Positions 12,501 through 27,500 of a stretch of DNA of 64,000 nucleotides are shown here, piece after piece. The notes below the pieces were generated by a model. It was not told the origin of the DNA and searched no databases. It worked only from the letters and a program-made list of their open reading frames with translations. The DNA comes from Musa acuminata AAA Group. Taxonomy: Eukaryota; Streptophyta; Magnoliopsida; Zingiberales; Musaceae. Position 1 is the stretch's first letter; every line of letters begins with the position of its first letter. The position numbers and the translations under genes were made by a program. The DNA lies in NCBI RefSeq assembly GCF_036884655.1, contig NC_088357.1, positions 12,379,501-12,443,500 on the forward strand, in the 5' to 3' direction.

Positions 12501-15500
12501 TTAGTCTCTTCAAGAGTGGTATCCACTAATACATACGATCAAAAAGCAAACAAACGAAGGTGCTTAATGCAAAGCTTGCGGAGTTAGAATATAGATGGGA
12601 TTGGCTGAAAAGTAATTAAGAACAAAAACCATATGACTCAAAAGATAAATAAAATTTTAAAAAGATATGAAAGTTGCCCTTTTATAAAATTATTTTATAA
12701 CATAAAGAAATACATAAAAAATATAAATATAAGAAGGGATGGAAGTTTCTATACAAAAGGTTTATTCTTACATGTTTTATAAAATTTATGGAAATATTTC
12801 CTTCAACAACAAGTTAATCTCTTATTAAGAATAATTTTATGTATACAAATAAACATATAACACATATACTTGTTTTTATAAGTATTTAATGCTTGATAAT
12901 TTACTAAAGATGAGTTCTGTATAACAATTTACTAGGATAATGGATACCAATAAATCAGACATACATAAGTAATATAAAACTATTTCTGTTATATTGTTTT
13001 CTTAATTTATATTATGGTCCACTATCTTCAATTAATTGCTATACATATTGCATAAGTGAATTTTTTATATACCAATTTATCCTTCAGCATTTATCCAAAC
13101 ATCAGCTTGTGTGGGACTGGATGAGCAACAAGAATCATGATTGACTGAGCTGGGCAAAAAAGTCAGGGTAGATTTTGGACATAATGTTATCTTATTATAC
13201 ATTTCTTTTATAAAAGAAACTCAATGACATTTTGAGCCTTGCCTACTTAATAGTTCCAAACTCTTCCAGTGCATATCCTCTTCCTGCTCTTTTGGTCATT
13301 TTTGACAATTTTAATGGTGATTTCATGGTTTAGCCAAGATACAGGCAGAAATCAGGACAGCTGCTGCGGGCACTGACTCAGATTGGTTGATCCAGCTTAA
13401 CAGTGGTCAGAGAAGCTCAAGGCAAACCCCAACAAGCAATGACTCCATAGACTCATTTATCTCACCAATCTTCTTGCAAAGATAAGCCCTAGTTTGCTAT
13501 GCCTTTTGTGAGGGTTAGAACATATTGACAAAGGACTTAAAGATGAAGAAGTTGGTAACAACAAGGTGTGAAAAAAGAAATCCATATTTATATGGGAATC
13601 ATTGGATGCCCAATTCAACTACATAGATTTGCACCCTTTCTGTTAAAAAAACTGTCAATATCAAAGACTTTTACCTAAAGTTTGCCTTGGATCATATATA
13701 ACCATTCTAGCAGTATCCGGATAAACAACCTTTGCAGAAGGCGGCAAAACCTTGGAATTTGTTGTTAATCCAACAGAACCTTTCTCTGCACCATAACATA
13801 ATGATAATTTTATAATTATCAAATTATTATGAATGGGAACTTTTTTGCAGAATGACAAATAATTGATACCGGTGATATTAGCTCCATGTAGTAGATTTGA
13901 CTTGTCAACCCTTCTGTTGATGTTTTTTACAAGCCACTGAAAGTAACATGAAATTGTTAAAGAAACATCACACTGTTGGCACGATAAAGGGCACACAAAA
14001 ATAAATAGAAGAAAAACCTACTAAGATTAATTTGAAAAGAATCATTATGTAAAAAGCACTTAAAAGTTAAAACTATGCTCAAATAAACCTCTTACACATT
14101 CTTCCTAGCAAGGAAAAACAAGAAATTTGCTTCTCAACTAATGCATAAATATTTAACTGTCATGTATCTCACATCAAATCGACTAAATTGAGAATATGGA
14201 TGTATTATTTGTCAGTAGAAACATTCACTACATTCTGTAATAATCTGTCAACAGAAAGTCATAAGTTCACAATATTATCACATCAAGAAATAATTTAATT
14301 TCATACTTCTTCTACATAATAGAAAATATAGCATTGCACATGTTGTAAAACCAATCATGCTTTATTGATAAAAAACATTGGATAGATAAGAAATAACATG
14401 TTCCAAAAGTTACTGTAGCCAAAATGAGAATGCTATGATGGATGTTTGCAGTTACTAAAAAAGATAAGTAAAAGATAATTTCATTTGTGAAGAATTAGGC
14501 TTAGCCCCTATAACTAATAAAGTGAGAAAAAATAATATAAAATAGCATGAACATAATGAAAGAAGATAAATAGACATTGTGGTAAGACAAGTTGACTATA
14601 ATTAGTGGCATGAGGAGAGAGCGTGAGATTTAAGAAGGCTTAATAAGAACAACAGAAGGATAATTGAATGCCCTTGATTTCATTGGCATATTGCTTAACG
14701 TCAACAGTGGAAAGGTTGTCTGTAGGCAATCTCAGATATTTGGTACATTATCGTTTTTTCTTTCTTGTTGTACTGCTTGTACAAACTACATTCAAGGAAT
14801 CGAGCAAAACCAAGACTCCAGCCCTATGTAACCAAGGTCATCTACTAAGATACTTCTGATATTTAGCTCAATTAGCGGCAAATCCTAGGATCATCATGGA
14901 TACATAAGCTTTCTCTTGGTATTTCACCAAGTTCTTTTTGGTCATCTCCCTATCATGACACCTCTAATTTGAACTGAATCCCATTAGTCAAGGCACTTGA
15001 AGTTAAATAATTGGGTGTTTGAGAAATCTTTAACAATTTCCTCTCTAATTCTCAACCGGTTTTGCATCCAAGGATCTTGGAGGAAATAAACAATGGTAAA
15101 TCATGTGGATAAGTTCATTAATCAAAGGATTTTATTATCTGTATCCTTTTGATATACAAATAAGCTCCAAGTCTCTATAATGATGCATTTCATATTTTGA
15201 ATAGTTACACTCTACTACCTAAATACATAAAAAGGTTTGCATTAATGAAATGAAAATGTTGAGATGGATGTATAGAGTATTTTCATTTGTAAACAAAGAG
15301 GTGTAACTTAGATACAAGATAAAATGTGGGCTAATGGTTTAACATGGTATACACAAGTGTTAACGAGATAAATAGATGACGTAGTTAGAAGAATTGAAAC
15401 AATTACTAAAAGTGGTACAAGGAGAAGGAGAGGGTATAAAAAGATTTCATTGGAGACTATAAATAAATATTTAAATGCCCTTCGTTTAACCAAGAATGTG

Positions 15501-18500
15501 GCTTTTTACATAGCTCATGGGTAAAATATTGATGTAGCCGACACCAAATAATTGGAATATTTACAGCTTTGTTGTTATACATTATGCTACCTAAATTTAG
15601 CAAAAAATGAAATAAAGTGACTGAAAATATAAAAAGATAATAATCAAAAGATTCCAATTTCAATAAAAAATGACGATATATTTTGGTATATAGATGTGAT
15701 TTTTAAGAATCTTAAAGCAGAACACAATGCTTGCTGACTACATAATGCATAATTGTTATACAAGTAAAACCAACAAAATGATTACCTCCTGTCTTGCCAA
15801 ATGATCCAGATCTTTTGGCGAACATGGCCAAAGATCCATGAAGCTATAACGTGAGATGACATCATATAAAGTATTCTCCAATACTGTGGAACCTTCCTCA
15901 ACTGATCTAGTTAAAGCCTCCTTCTTTCTTTGTTCAACCTGTATTAACAGAACAAGTCACAAAGCCTAAATCCACAAATTTTAATTACAGGAAGGTAAAA
16001 TATCCTACTCAAGCCAAATATAGAGTGATGGTTGAGCAATTGCTCTCTCTGCTAACTCATATATTGATGAAGCTCCAGATCTATGAAATGAGAGCTGAAT
16101 CGAGCTTCTAGATGAAAAAGACACCAGAAAAAAAATCAAAGAGAAATATTATAGCCCTTAAGTAAACAATAAATCTAATAACAAGAATACAGTTTAATAT
16201 ACCAAGATTTATTCACAGATGGACATTTTTGGTTCATGTTTTCTATATTCTAAGTTCTTTGGGTCAGATCTAGCAAACTCCCTTCTATTCAGATCCCTTG
16301 CATCTAGGGAACCTATGAATGTTGCAAGAGTGAAATTAAAAATACCGGACACAAAAGCACAGTAAGCAAAAAAACTGTCTTTGACCTTAATGGAAAAAGC
16401 ACCTGAGTTCTTGATGCATTTTCAGAATATCATCTCCCAGGTTCAGTAAAGCAGACACTAGTTATATTCATCAATAACTAACACTAAGAGACCAAAAGCT
16501 TTAATTTGAGTACTTGCCAATGTAGATACATACACAAAATTCCAAACAAACACACTAATGTGAGGAAATACATATATTATAAATTGACTTTTGTGTGTGG
16601 TTAAATATAAATTTAACTCAAGCAAAAAATTTACAAATTAGACTAAATTTTGTTGGAACACAACATTATTCATACTCAATTTCAAGAAATTAAACATTTT
16701 TTATAAAATTGTTTTATGAAATAATGATTGTAATCTAAAAAACCTCTAAAGTATTTCCTAATCGGCTTCTGCTATAGAATTATCAGTAACAATGTGCAAC
16801 AATTTTTACTATGTTTTAAGTCCTCAGAGGATACCTACTGTGCGCAAAGAAATAGTTATAAATAAGACTGGAAACATTATAGTGAATGCATTTCTGCTTT
16901 ATTTTATATGCTTCTCCATATTTTTGCAAAAATTCATACATCATCTTTAAAACCAACACTGGAGCTCAAAACAAAGTTGATGTGCTTCATGTATGACAAG
17001 TATACCATGATATAGCCCAACTAGACCCAGTAAGACTTGACCTAAACCTTCTATTGGCTCTTACAAATGCAATCAGATTGAATTTCAAGCTAGCTGACCC
17101 TAATGTTCCTAATGCTATCACAGAATCAATCTATTCTTCTCTAACTTAATCAAGATGCAGAAGCCCCATTTATCCAGAAACTCTTTGGCATCCTCCGAAT
17201 TTACTATACACTTCTGGAATCAATTAAACGTGTCTCTCTTGGAATTTTGGCTGGTGCTTATTCATCAAATAGGCCTTCTAGGATTCCAACCCTCATGATC
17301 CAAGCTAGCCCAAATTATGATTATTCCATATTCTTAGTACCCAATAAGGGCCCACCTAACTGAAATCAACTGCTTTAATCCTCCATCAGCCTCATTAATA
17401 ATTAACAAGAATCAGCTATAACATCGGTTGACCATTCTCGTGTCCAATTGCATCAAGTCAAAATTTCCACCCTAAGTTTGGTAAAAACTAATTACAATTA
17501 ATCAATCACAATTGTTAATTTCATCATGCCATTGCAGCTATAACATCAGTTGACCATTCTCATGTCCAATTGCATCGAGTCAAAATTTCCACCCTAAGTT
17601 TGGAAAATTAATTACAAATAATCAATCACAATTGTTAATTTCATCATGCCATTGGCATGCAAAAGAACAAAAATTAAGAAGAGCTAAATTGTTTATGCAG
17701 TGCACTAAGTGAAACATAATATTTTGAAGAAAATACATAAAACAAAGGTCTACTGAGCTTTACTAGACATTTTGTCACTTGCAACTTAAAACACAATACC
17801 CTAGTCATTTACTAGAAAGAAGATGCTCTAAACAATTATGGAATTCTTCACAGCTCTATGATCCATCAGCTTCTAGTATCAGGATCGAGAATACATTGTT
17901 ACCTAACCTTATGCATAATTGTCATGTCACTCAATATTAGGGAACAAAGCTGGAAACTTCATCAAGAAAGAACTTAAGGTGCATATAGAGTTATCAGTTA
18001 TCATGTTCTACTTGCAGGAAAATGCATTGACTATTTTCAAAATGCCCGATGCAATCAATTCAATTCATATTGGAATACGAGTATTGCTTAATAAGAAATT
18101 GTAAAAAACGAAGCCATGCCTTCAACATGCTGGTCAGATCTCCATATGTTTGCTCAAATTGACAAAATCGTATCCATATCTGCACGAGGAGTTTACATGA
18201 GAACTAGTACAATTAATTGTATCAAGCAAATGATAAAGAGGACCAGATCCAGTAAAACACTGAGAAATTAACAAAGCATAGTGATTGAAAGGTTTATGTC
18301 TAGTCCAATTGCTGGTGACTTTATTATGGAAAATCTTACTCAGCTCAGTTTTTTTTATGATAAGAACAATTAGTTGTCCAATCCAGTGAAAAGACTCCTT
18401 TTCAGAATTAACTCAAGCATTGAGACTGTAGTGAAAAAGATTTATGGATAAATAATAATTTTAAATAATTAATGATAACTAATAAGTAGTTATTGTTACT

Positions 18501-21500
18501 TCATTTCTGAAGAAGGTAAAATTTAGAAGCAAGTTTGATTACAACTTGGGTTAGCGAACATACTATTTACTACCATTGTTCCAGGGATCAGTTTCTTATG
18601 GCATTATAATTCAGGTACATAAATTTAGTCCACAGAACAGCCAAGAAAAAAGAATACTCCATAGAGACAGATACTTGTATGATGAAACTAGGACCCTTTT
18701 GGGATTGAGAATTGTAAAAGAGTACATGAGACTGCACGTGTGTACTTTCTTGAAAACCAAATAAAAATTTTCAGCCACAGCTCTGCTGAGAGAAAATTAA
18801 GAATGTCTAATATGCAGCTTGAATGTTCAGGTTGGATACCAAAACAGGACCGATCCAAATCTAGGCCAACCAGCTAATGGGTCAAGATTGCGCAAACCAT
18901 GACCCTGAACACACTTATGGCTTGGATAAAAATAAGTCTACTTGAACTGGTGGAATCAGTCAGACACAGGGCAACTAAATAAAGATCCTAGCTGCCAAAC
19001 ATCAACACTCTCATGCTAGTTGCAATCATATTGTCCGTTAGAACATCAACACCACCAAATATAATCAGCCATACAACATTTCAGGGTGCTATCAAAGTGC
19101 ACAAAGATGAGACTCATTTGATAAATCTTGAAAGTAAAAACCTGAATACCTCCACAGACTTCTCTGGAGGAAGTGAACTCAAAGCCCGCTCAAATAGAGC
19201 ACGTACATTTCTATCATCATTTAAACGACATAAAAAATCCGCATATCTGCAAGAAAACATCACACTTTTAGAATTCTCTAATGCAATTACTGAAGTGTGT
19301 AAGGCTGCAAAAAGGCACTACTTTCTATTTTCATATGTAAATCAAATTTCATGGTGACATAAAAGTACTAATATTGATGTTTGTTTCAGCAGAAACAAGA
19401 AAGGCCTTACTTGCTAGTATTTTGCAATGAAAAAAAGGAAGATAATTCTTTTAGCACAAAGAGAATATCTAACCTGGAGTTTCATTAAAATAAAGTTCTT
19501 TATTGATAACAACACTCGTGAAAAGCAAACACAAGAGAAAGTGAGAAACTAAGATCCCCAGTAACAACTGTTCTCCTAGGGTTTTTCTAGGGACACACTG
19601 GGTGGTCAGATATAAACAGTTCAAAAAGTATTATTAACATTTTACAAGCCCTTGGAGGAGAAAGAATAAATAAATAACAACTTTTGCATTTACCATGAAC
19701 GAAGAAATGGAAGAACTTACTCAAGAATGTAACCAGGTTCATTCATGAATTTCTTTAATCCAGCTTCAAAGATGTTGTGTGCAGCCTACAAAATACAGAC
19801 TTATTAAGATAACAGAAGAACTATCACATACAAATAGTTGGAATCTGATGTTGTGGCTCTTTGTTGTGCAGAAGGGAGGAAAGGTTTCATGTAGTTTGTA
19901 CTAAATCTATTGAATCTATTTGCGCCAGAAGATTATAAAGTTTTAGGAAAAATATTATTATCTAATACACCCACACAAGCTTTTACGTCTTGCCTGTCAA
20001 ATTTCCTTTTTATAGAATAACAACTAATCGTCGTTAATCAATCAAGATAGCACATGGTAACCTAACAATTGGCCAGCATTAATAAGTTATGCTCATAACT
20101 GAACTAAACAAAAATGCAGTTGTTTCAATAACTCCATGATTTAATGTAAGGTGTAAAATCCACAGCTTGGAAGCACTACAAAATGATATGAAAACCAAAA
20201 TCATTTGTCTATCATAAACCTTTGGGTCCTTGTCGACACAAAAGACCATCGTAGCATAAGCAACAAAGACATGATATGTACAGCTTGGTGATTTTCTAGC
20301 ATCCAAGAAGTACTTCCGAGCTGCTTCAACACCTTCGGTTCTCCTTAAGAATCGAATAAACTGCATCAGAAACAGGAAAAATCAAGTTGAAAATGCACAT
20401 GGAATATCATTAGTGGACTTATGTAATACAAGCAAAAAAAAGGAGAAATGAGGATACTTCACCTGAATGTGAGCTAGAGACATTGAATTAGAACTGCTAG
20501 CAAGAAGACTCTCATATATTTTCTTGGCAGGCTGCATGGAAAGAATACAGTCTTCAATGAACTGTAAAACTGGTGAGAAACAATTAAATAGGACTATATC
20601 CTGACCTGCATTGCACCCCGAGATTCTTCTATTTCCGCATATGCATATTTCAGTAACTCAGAATCTAGAAAAACATAAATTAAACCATGTGTATGTCCTC
20701 AATATAAAGCATAAAATCATCTTTATAAACCAGTGTTTCTAGTATAATTCATGTAAAGGCTATAGCTTTCAGCAAATAAACAAATTTGAAAACAAAATAC
20801 TTACAAATCCAAAATTCTTAAACAAGTTCTCAAATCAATATCAATCTGCATAACTTGATAGCCCTAAAGGCAGAAATGACATAAAGTACAACCAATACAC
20901 ATGACAGAAATGGTTACTATAAACAAGTTACTAGAGTTACCAGCAACAGATGATCTAAAAAAATAATTGAACATTTAACCATTACCAAGGCCTAAACATA
21001 CAAAATTAAGCAATTGGCCTTATTCTTTAGTTTTGGTTCGGAAGGTAGAGATGCTTGGCACCTAACGTTCTTGAACCATTTAACTCAGAAGAGTTGCTCA
21101 TATTCAAGGTTAGATAAATCAATGAAATATAAAAAATTATTAACTCAAATTAAATATTGAACTTACATTTACTAGAATGTTCTATGGACCTTGTCAAGGG
21201 GTGATAATATGGCCAAGGAACCCAAAACCAACAGTACCACGTAATAAGGTCTGGTTTTTACTGCTCTGACAAGGAACTGATATGCAGACCAAGTGATATT
21301 GCCCAGAATGTCCTGAAACCAAGAATACCGTTCTTTGCCCGTTGCAGCCGTCTTACCCGGCAATAAGCATACTACCCAATTTCATGATTCAAAAAAGTTG
21401 CATTAAGCCCCTTTCAAAGCCCTACCCTAATTTATTTACTCCTCTCTCAATTTCAACCCATTCTTTCCCCAATTTTTCACCAAGCACTCTCAATCTGACA

Positions 21501-24500
21501 CGGGAGTGTCTAATTTGCTACAATCTATTCATATGGATCATGCTGATAATATAATATTTTTTTCAGCCAATAATATTGCCACATAATCAGCATATTTCCC
21601 TGCACAAAGGAATACATTAATGGAGTTGGTTGGCAGTTGTAAAGCTATATCATGGTGCTTTTCTTCATGGCTAAGGAATACATTAATGGAGTTGGTTGGC
21701 AGCTGTAAAACACTTAATTTCGAAATTCCCTATGCATGAGGGGTTGTTTCATGCACTAGTATTTATTTTGGGGCTTAGGACTTAGAAAAGACTTTTTTAG
21801 AAAACTGAGGATATTGATAGAAGCTCTCTTGGAGTGCTCTTTGAACTCTGTATCTCTTGGATGTGTCCTTGAGTGGTGAGTCTTTTGCTTTCAGTTCTGT
21901 ATCCTTGTTTATTTTCACTAGGGTGGTGATCTTTCTGTATCCCTTTTGATTTTAAACTTGGTGGTGAGCTATTTTTCGTTTTACCGAAGTTTCTTCAAGA
22001 GTTCGTTCCTTGCCTTCTGTGACATTTTCTATCTGAACAACTTCTATTGGTGTTCTTCCGAAATCTATTCTGCATTTTTACCCTCCCCGGTACCACAATC
22101 TGACTCTCCAAACTTGATTTCCCTCAAATTCGAAGCTAGTCTCAAACAATTGAAGGTTCATTCTCAAGAAATCCTCTTATTTCTCACTGATAACAGGTAA
22201 ATCCAAACCTCGAATTTGAAATTAATCACTTTCTCTTGAATGAAGTTGTATTTTCACAATTATTTCATTTTGAAGTCATGATTACATGGATTTAAACATA
22301 TATTTTAGTTTTTTCTTGTCAAGTTCAAGGGTGAACTCGGACACAATTCTAATGGATCTGGCCTAGATTTGCACCAACCTAGCCGAGATCCTCACTAATC
22401 AAGCCTAGATATTCGTAAATTCAGGATGAATCCATGTAGATCTGGCCTAACTCTGGGTGGACCCAACCTAGATCCATATGCACCGAAGTAGATCTGTGCA
22501 AATTTAAATTAGATCTATGTAAATCAACCTAAATCTATTTGAATCTACCTAGATTTGCATGGATCCAAATTGCAATACCTAATGCATTATTTCTTGCAAG
22601 AACAATATTAATGTACATATTGACCCAAATAGTTATTGTTCTGTGCACTCTCAAATGGTGCCAAAAGATAATGCATCTACAGAGCTGCCATGTTGGTTTG
22701 CTTCATTTTCAGATGTACAAAACCAAAAAGTTATTGCACTTGAGCTTTGAATGCAAAAATTAAACGTAGTTGTTATTCTTATGATTTTGAGGTAGAAACA
22801 TTAATGTGGAACTTCTATTAAATGTAATCCTTACAACAACAGCGATAACAATAAACAAACAATAATGTCCCAAGTTAATAAGCAATAAAAGATATTTGTT
22901 TGTTCCTGATCGAACCACAGATATCATCTCACAAAGAGCTCAATAGAGGGAAAAGGTTTGTAGCTAACTCCAAATAGTTAGGTTAGTAAAAGTTATTATT
23001 GCTGAAGTATATGGCTCCACAAGTTTCCATGACTATGCCCAATGGACCCTTGTCAAATGACACTGTATCATATATCTTATATTATTTACTATGTGCACTA
23101 TCATCTTTTGTGAGCATTTAGGTGCTTATACAGTGCCCTAAATTCTATATTTAAAATCACAATGCCAAAATGAAGGATTTAAAGATCGACCCAGTATTGG
23201 TTTCAATAACCTTTTGGGCCAGTGTGGTAAGGTGTAGTGACCAGAACCACCCAGTACCTCTAATAAATAGAAAAGTAGTAAATATGAACCGATACTGAGG
23301 TATATTCTTTGTACCATCTGAACGGTATATGAAACCTTGGCTAAAAATGTGAAAGATAACCTCCTCAAAAAGCTTACTAAATTATCAAAGGCATAAAAAT
23401 GATATCTACAAAGAAGAAAAACTAATTAATTGGTATTTCCCACATCTATGAGCTCTTAGGAAAATGCAAAGAAAAAAAGGCGTTAGTAATAAGTATGTAT
23501 CTGTTTTGACAGGTGACAGAAATATGCAACTGGATCGCACTAACTGCTAAGCAGAGAAAGATAGTAATAGATTACCAGGAACAGCCTTCAAAGCCCGCTG
23601 AAAAATTTTAATTGCAGAATCCACAGAACCACTATTTGCATGCCATGTAGCATAATCATACCACAGATCAGGATAATGATAGAGATACATGAGACTCTGG
23701 ATATTAGTAAAAGATATTTAGATATAATTCATGAGACTATAAAAAAAAATTCCTAGAACTATGGAAGAACATATATTAAAGTGTATCCAAAAAACACTAA
23801 GAATGGATAACTTAGAAGATATCATAATTACAAGCTGATATGCTAAATAAGAGTTCATAATTACATAATAACATTACAATAAACTGAATCCTTTATCTTA
23901 TTTCATATACTTAAACACCGAATATGATCAAGGAAAAGAGAAACAACATATACTCAACTCTTGCAAATGTATTGCATCTGCTAACAGAGCCAACTAGCCA
24001 GGTGTGCCCAGCATGCCACAAGGGTACCAGCACAAGGCACAATGCATGTAAAACCAACCATCTATTTGGTTTTTGGAATGTTACTATTATGGGCACACCT
24101 CTGTTCCATCACTGAAAAATGAAACCCTTACTCTAGAGTACCTGCTCATACGTGAAGGTAATCCGTCTATTGGCAGATGCAGTGTCGATCCTTTGTGGGT
24201 TCCCTCTGGACAACAACCAACAGAGAATTAGTTGGAAGAGTATAATGCACTTGCCCAAGATCTATATTAATATACATGGAGAATGCTCTCTGTCAGGAAC
24301 CTAAGGTAACAGGAAAACATTGTGTTTGCTTTCAATTCGACAAGAACAGGAATCGAAAAGAGCACTATTCAGAAGCTAAATAAGAAACTACCATATTTCA
24401 AGAGCTCCTTTAACCCTCTACGTAAGGAATCTGGAACTACAGTACCAATTAACTGTAGTTTGATAAGGCAAGATACTGGAAGTGTTAGTGTATATTGGAT

Positions 24501-27500
24501 ACCAAGCTACATGCCATACTGGAAGTTTATTGGTGTGCTACCGCATGTTAGGATCGGAGCGGCACTAAGAGGGGGGGTGAATTAGTGCAGCGGATTAAAA
24601 CTTCGGTTTCGGAAAAATCTTTCGCACGATAACAAACAATATCAATGAGAACCGATTCGGAAGCTTGATAACTTAGAGACGTATAGAAGCGTAATGACTA
24701 AGTAACGAAATTTGCAGTATGTAAGTGGCAAGAATATGATGCAAACCAGATAACGCAGCAGTTTTTAAAGTGGTTCGGTCAAAATGACCTACATCCACTT
24801 GCGAAGCCTTCTTCGAAGAGGCTCCCAACTTCCACTAGCAAATCTCTTGTAGGGGAAGGACTAATACCCCTCTTACAACCTTTACAAGTGGTTCACACTC
24901 TTACAATTCTTTTCAACAAGATGGGAGGAGGTGAACACTTAAGCAATATGAAAAGCAAGACTTGCTAAGACTATTCTAAAGCTCTTAACCCAAACTATTG
25001 CTTTTCAAAAAGGTATTTTCTCAGCTGAGAATTGAGGGGTATTTATAGGCCCCAAGAGGATTCAAAATTTGGGCTCCAATTTTGAATTCCTTTTGGGTTT
25101 CCGAGACTGGCGGTGCCACCGCCTGGTCTCGGGTGCTGGGCGGTGCCACCGCCTAGTCTGGCGGTGCTACCGCCTGTTGGTGGCTGTGCCACCGCCTGGT
25201 CTTGGGTGCTGGGTGGTGCCACCGCCTAATCTGGCGGTGCTACCGCCCGTCCTTCTAAGTTTCTGGTTGGGCTTTACGTCCAACCCAAACTAAGATACTT
25301 TTGGGCCCAGTTGGCCCCTAACCAAGGTATAGAATTATCCCTTAATCCTAACCCTAATTACATGTGAACGACATACCTAAAAACATAATCCTAAGCAAGT
25401 ATTTAACCACCAACATCAAGTTTTGTTTCGGCGAGCTTTCCCGCGTTCTTCCAGTGGACTTTCGATACGCCCTCTGGTTTCTTCCAGCGGACTCCTAGCA
25501 GGCTCCCGATCTTGTGACGAGTTCAACGAGTAGCCGAGACTTCTTGGTGATCTCTGCGAACCTCCAACGATCTCTTCGGCAGACCTCCGAAAGTTCCGAC
25601 AAGTCTCTGATCTCTCTTGGTTGGTTCCGACAGCATCTCCGACGAATCTTCGGACTCTCAAACGTCCATCGAACTTGACTTCGGTATCCTTGCTTTATGT
25701 TTTTAGACTGACGTAGTAAATCCTGCACACTCAACTTCAATAATATGGATTAGATCAATTAACCCATCAATTGATTTCATCATCAAAATCCGAAATTCAA
25801 CACCGCATACTAGCACAAAAGATGTTCTTCTGCAAAGCTAAGTATGACTGCTTCCAAAATATGAACCAACATAAAGTTCAGGTTATACTTGTGCATTTAA
25901 AGGTGGACAGAGGCAACAAATTCATCTTTGATATCGGACCATATCAGTCCCCTCTTATATTGGTATGATATGTTAGTAAAGTATACTTCAGTATTTACTA
26001 AAATTAATAAAATATTAGTTTTTGGTAACACCTGAATATAATAAAATAATAAAATATTGTCCACTGGTACATGGTTATTAGTTTTTTATGGTTTGTATAC
26101 GTGGCATACCACAAATATTGAATCCAAGGATGTGGACATGTAACATTAGCATGTCATGATCTATGTCAGCTTAACTTGGCAGGAAATGGCACAAACACAA
26201 TGGCAATGCCAATTGGGAAAAAGCACTATAGGCCATATTTCAATTCTTGAGCTGAAATATTTGTCCTAATGCAAGCCATGAATTGACATATAATCTTATA
26301 TGCCCCTATCAAAGTAAAACAATAACATTAACAAGTTAATGTCAGCTTCGATTTTCAAGTTTGAAGGTCTTAAACATCAAGAGTGATATATATGGTAACT
26401 CCTGCTCTTCTAAGAAGTAAATATATTGCAGAATCTAACTGCCTGTCGAGACCTCAAAGCTCCACTTTGTTTTTGGTTGGAACCATAGAGCTTTGGTTTC
26501 AGTTCACATTGTTTCAAAAGTTTCATTCCAAGTCCAATGTTTTAAGAAAGAATACAAAGAAATACAGAAGTACCAAATTACCAAATGAGAATCAGAAAAA
26601 ACTCTGTTCAATGGATTGAGTATGTTGTGCAATGTATTCTCCAAAATCTATATTTGTGTAGCTTTGGAAGTTCCAACACGAAAATACTATAGCACAAGGT
26701 TCGTTATACCGTAACATACCGCTTAGTACGGATGGTACATACTGGTCCAACAGGGAACCAGTATGGCGGTACATCAGTATGCCCCCATGTACCATATGTC
26801 AGTACACTCGATACAGCTCGATATGTATCGTACCATAAGGTTTGATGTACCCAAGCATACTGCTCAGTACAGGCGATATGTACCGATCCGACAGAGGACC
26901 AGTACAGGCAATACATCGATACACTCCAATGTACCGTGTTGGTATGCTCAGCACAGCTCGATACGTACCATACTAATAGCTGGTCAATACACCAGTATGA
27001 TGCGAACCATGTCGTACCGACAACTGATCGATACACTGGTACGGACAGATAAGACGAACCATGCTATAGCAAACATTTTGGTTTTGTATTGATTCTGCAA
27101 GTATAGGTGATCTTTTCAAATGCCACAAGTTATCACATGACATATTTTAAATTTTATATTAGTTACCAAGATTGCCTAAAGAGAAGGAAAAAAGGGAAGC
27201 CAAACAAATAGAGAAAAGAGACAGACAAATCTTAGGCTTGATTGGAGATTTTGATTCTTGATTAAAGATTCCATCCATACAAGAAAATTAGTATGATAAT
27301 AATTGAAGGCTTAATAAAGAAAAAACCTATAAATTAAATATATTATAAAAAGGATGATTATTTGCCAAAAACAAATCTAGAAATATATATCATGCAAAGA
27401 AGGAAAGAAAAATGATTGATGTGCATTCACTTAGGAGATGTAATCTTCTTGATTACTTTGTTTCCTCGTTTATATTTTTTTTCTTTTTTTCTTTTAGTAC

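Larger units (their letters stand above)
20665..23575. other. CstF77 intron 12 with mixed repeat debris
   Basis: A 2.9 kb intron. It holds a segment at 21170-21370 resembling the GTACCGG repeat family, a short direct repeat (AAGGAATACATTAATGGAG at about 21608 and 21675), a CTAGAT-rich stretch at 22320-22575, a possible LINE tail at 22945-23005 and another GTACC-like segment at 23170-23345. The open frames in it show no family features. Confidence 0.5.

Noticed and set aside
21172..21363. 63 aa minus-strand frame with a hydrophobic stretch
   Set aside because: Lies in an intron segment related to the GTACC repeat family; the hydrophobic run is probably chance.
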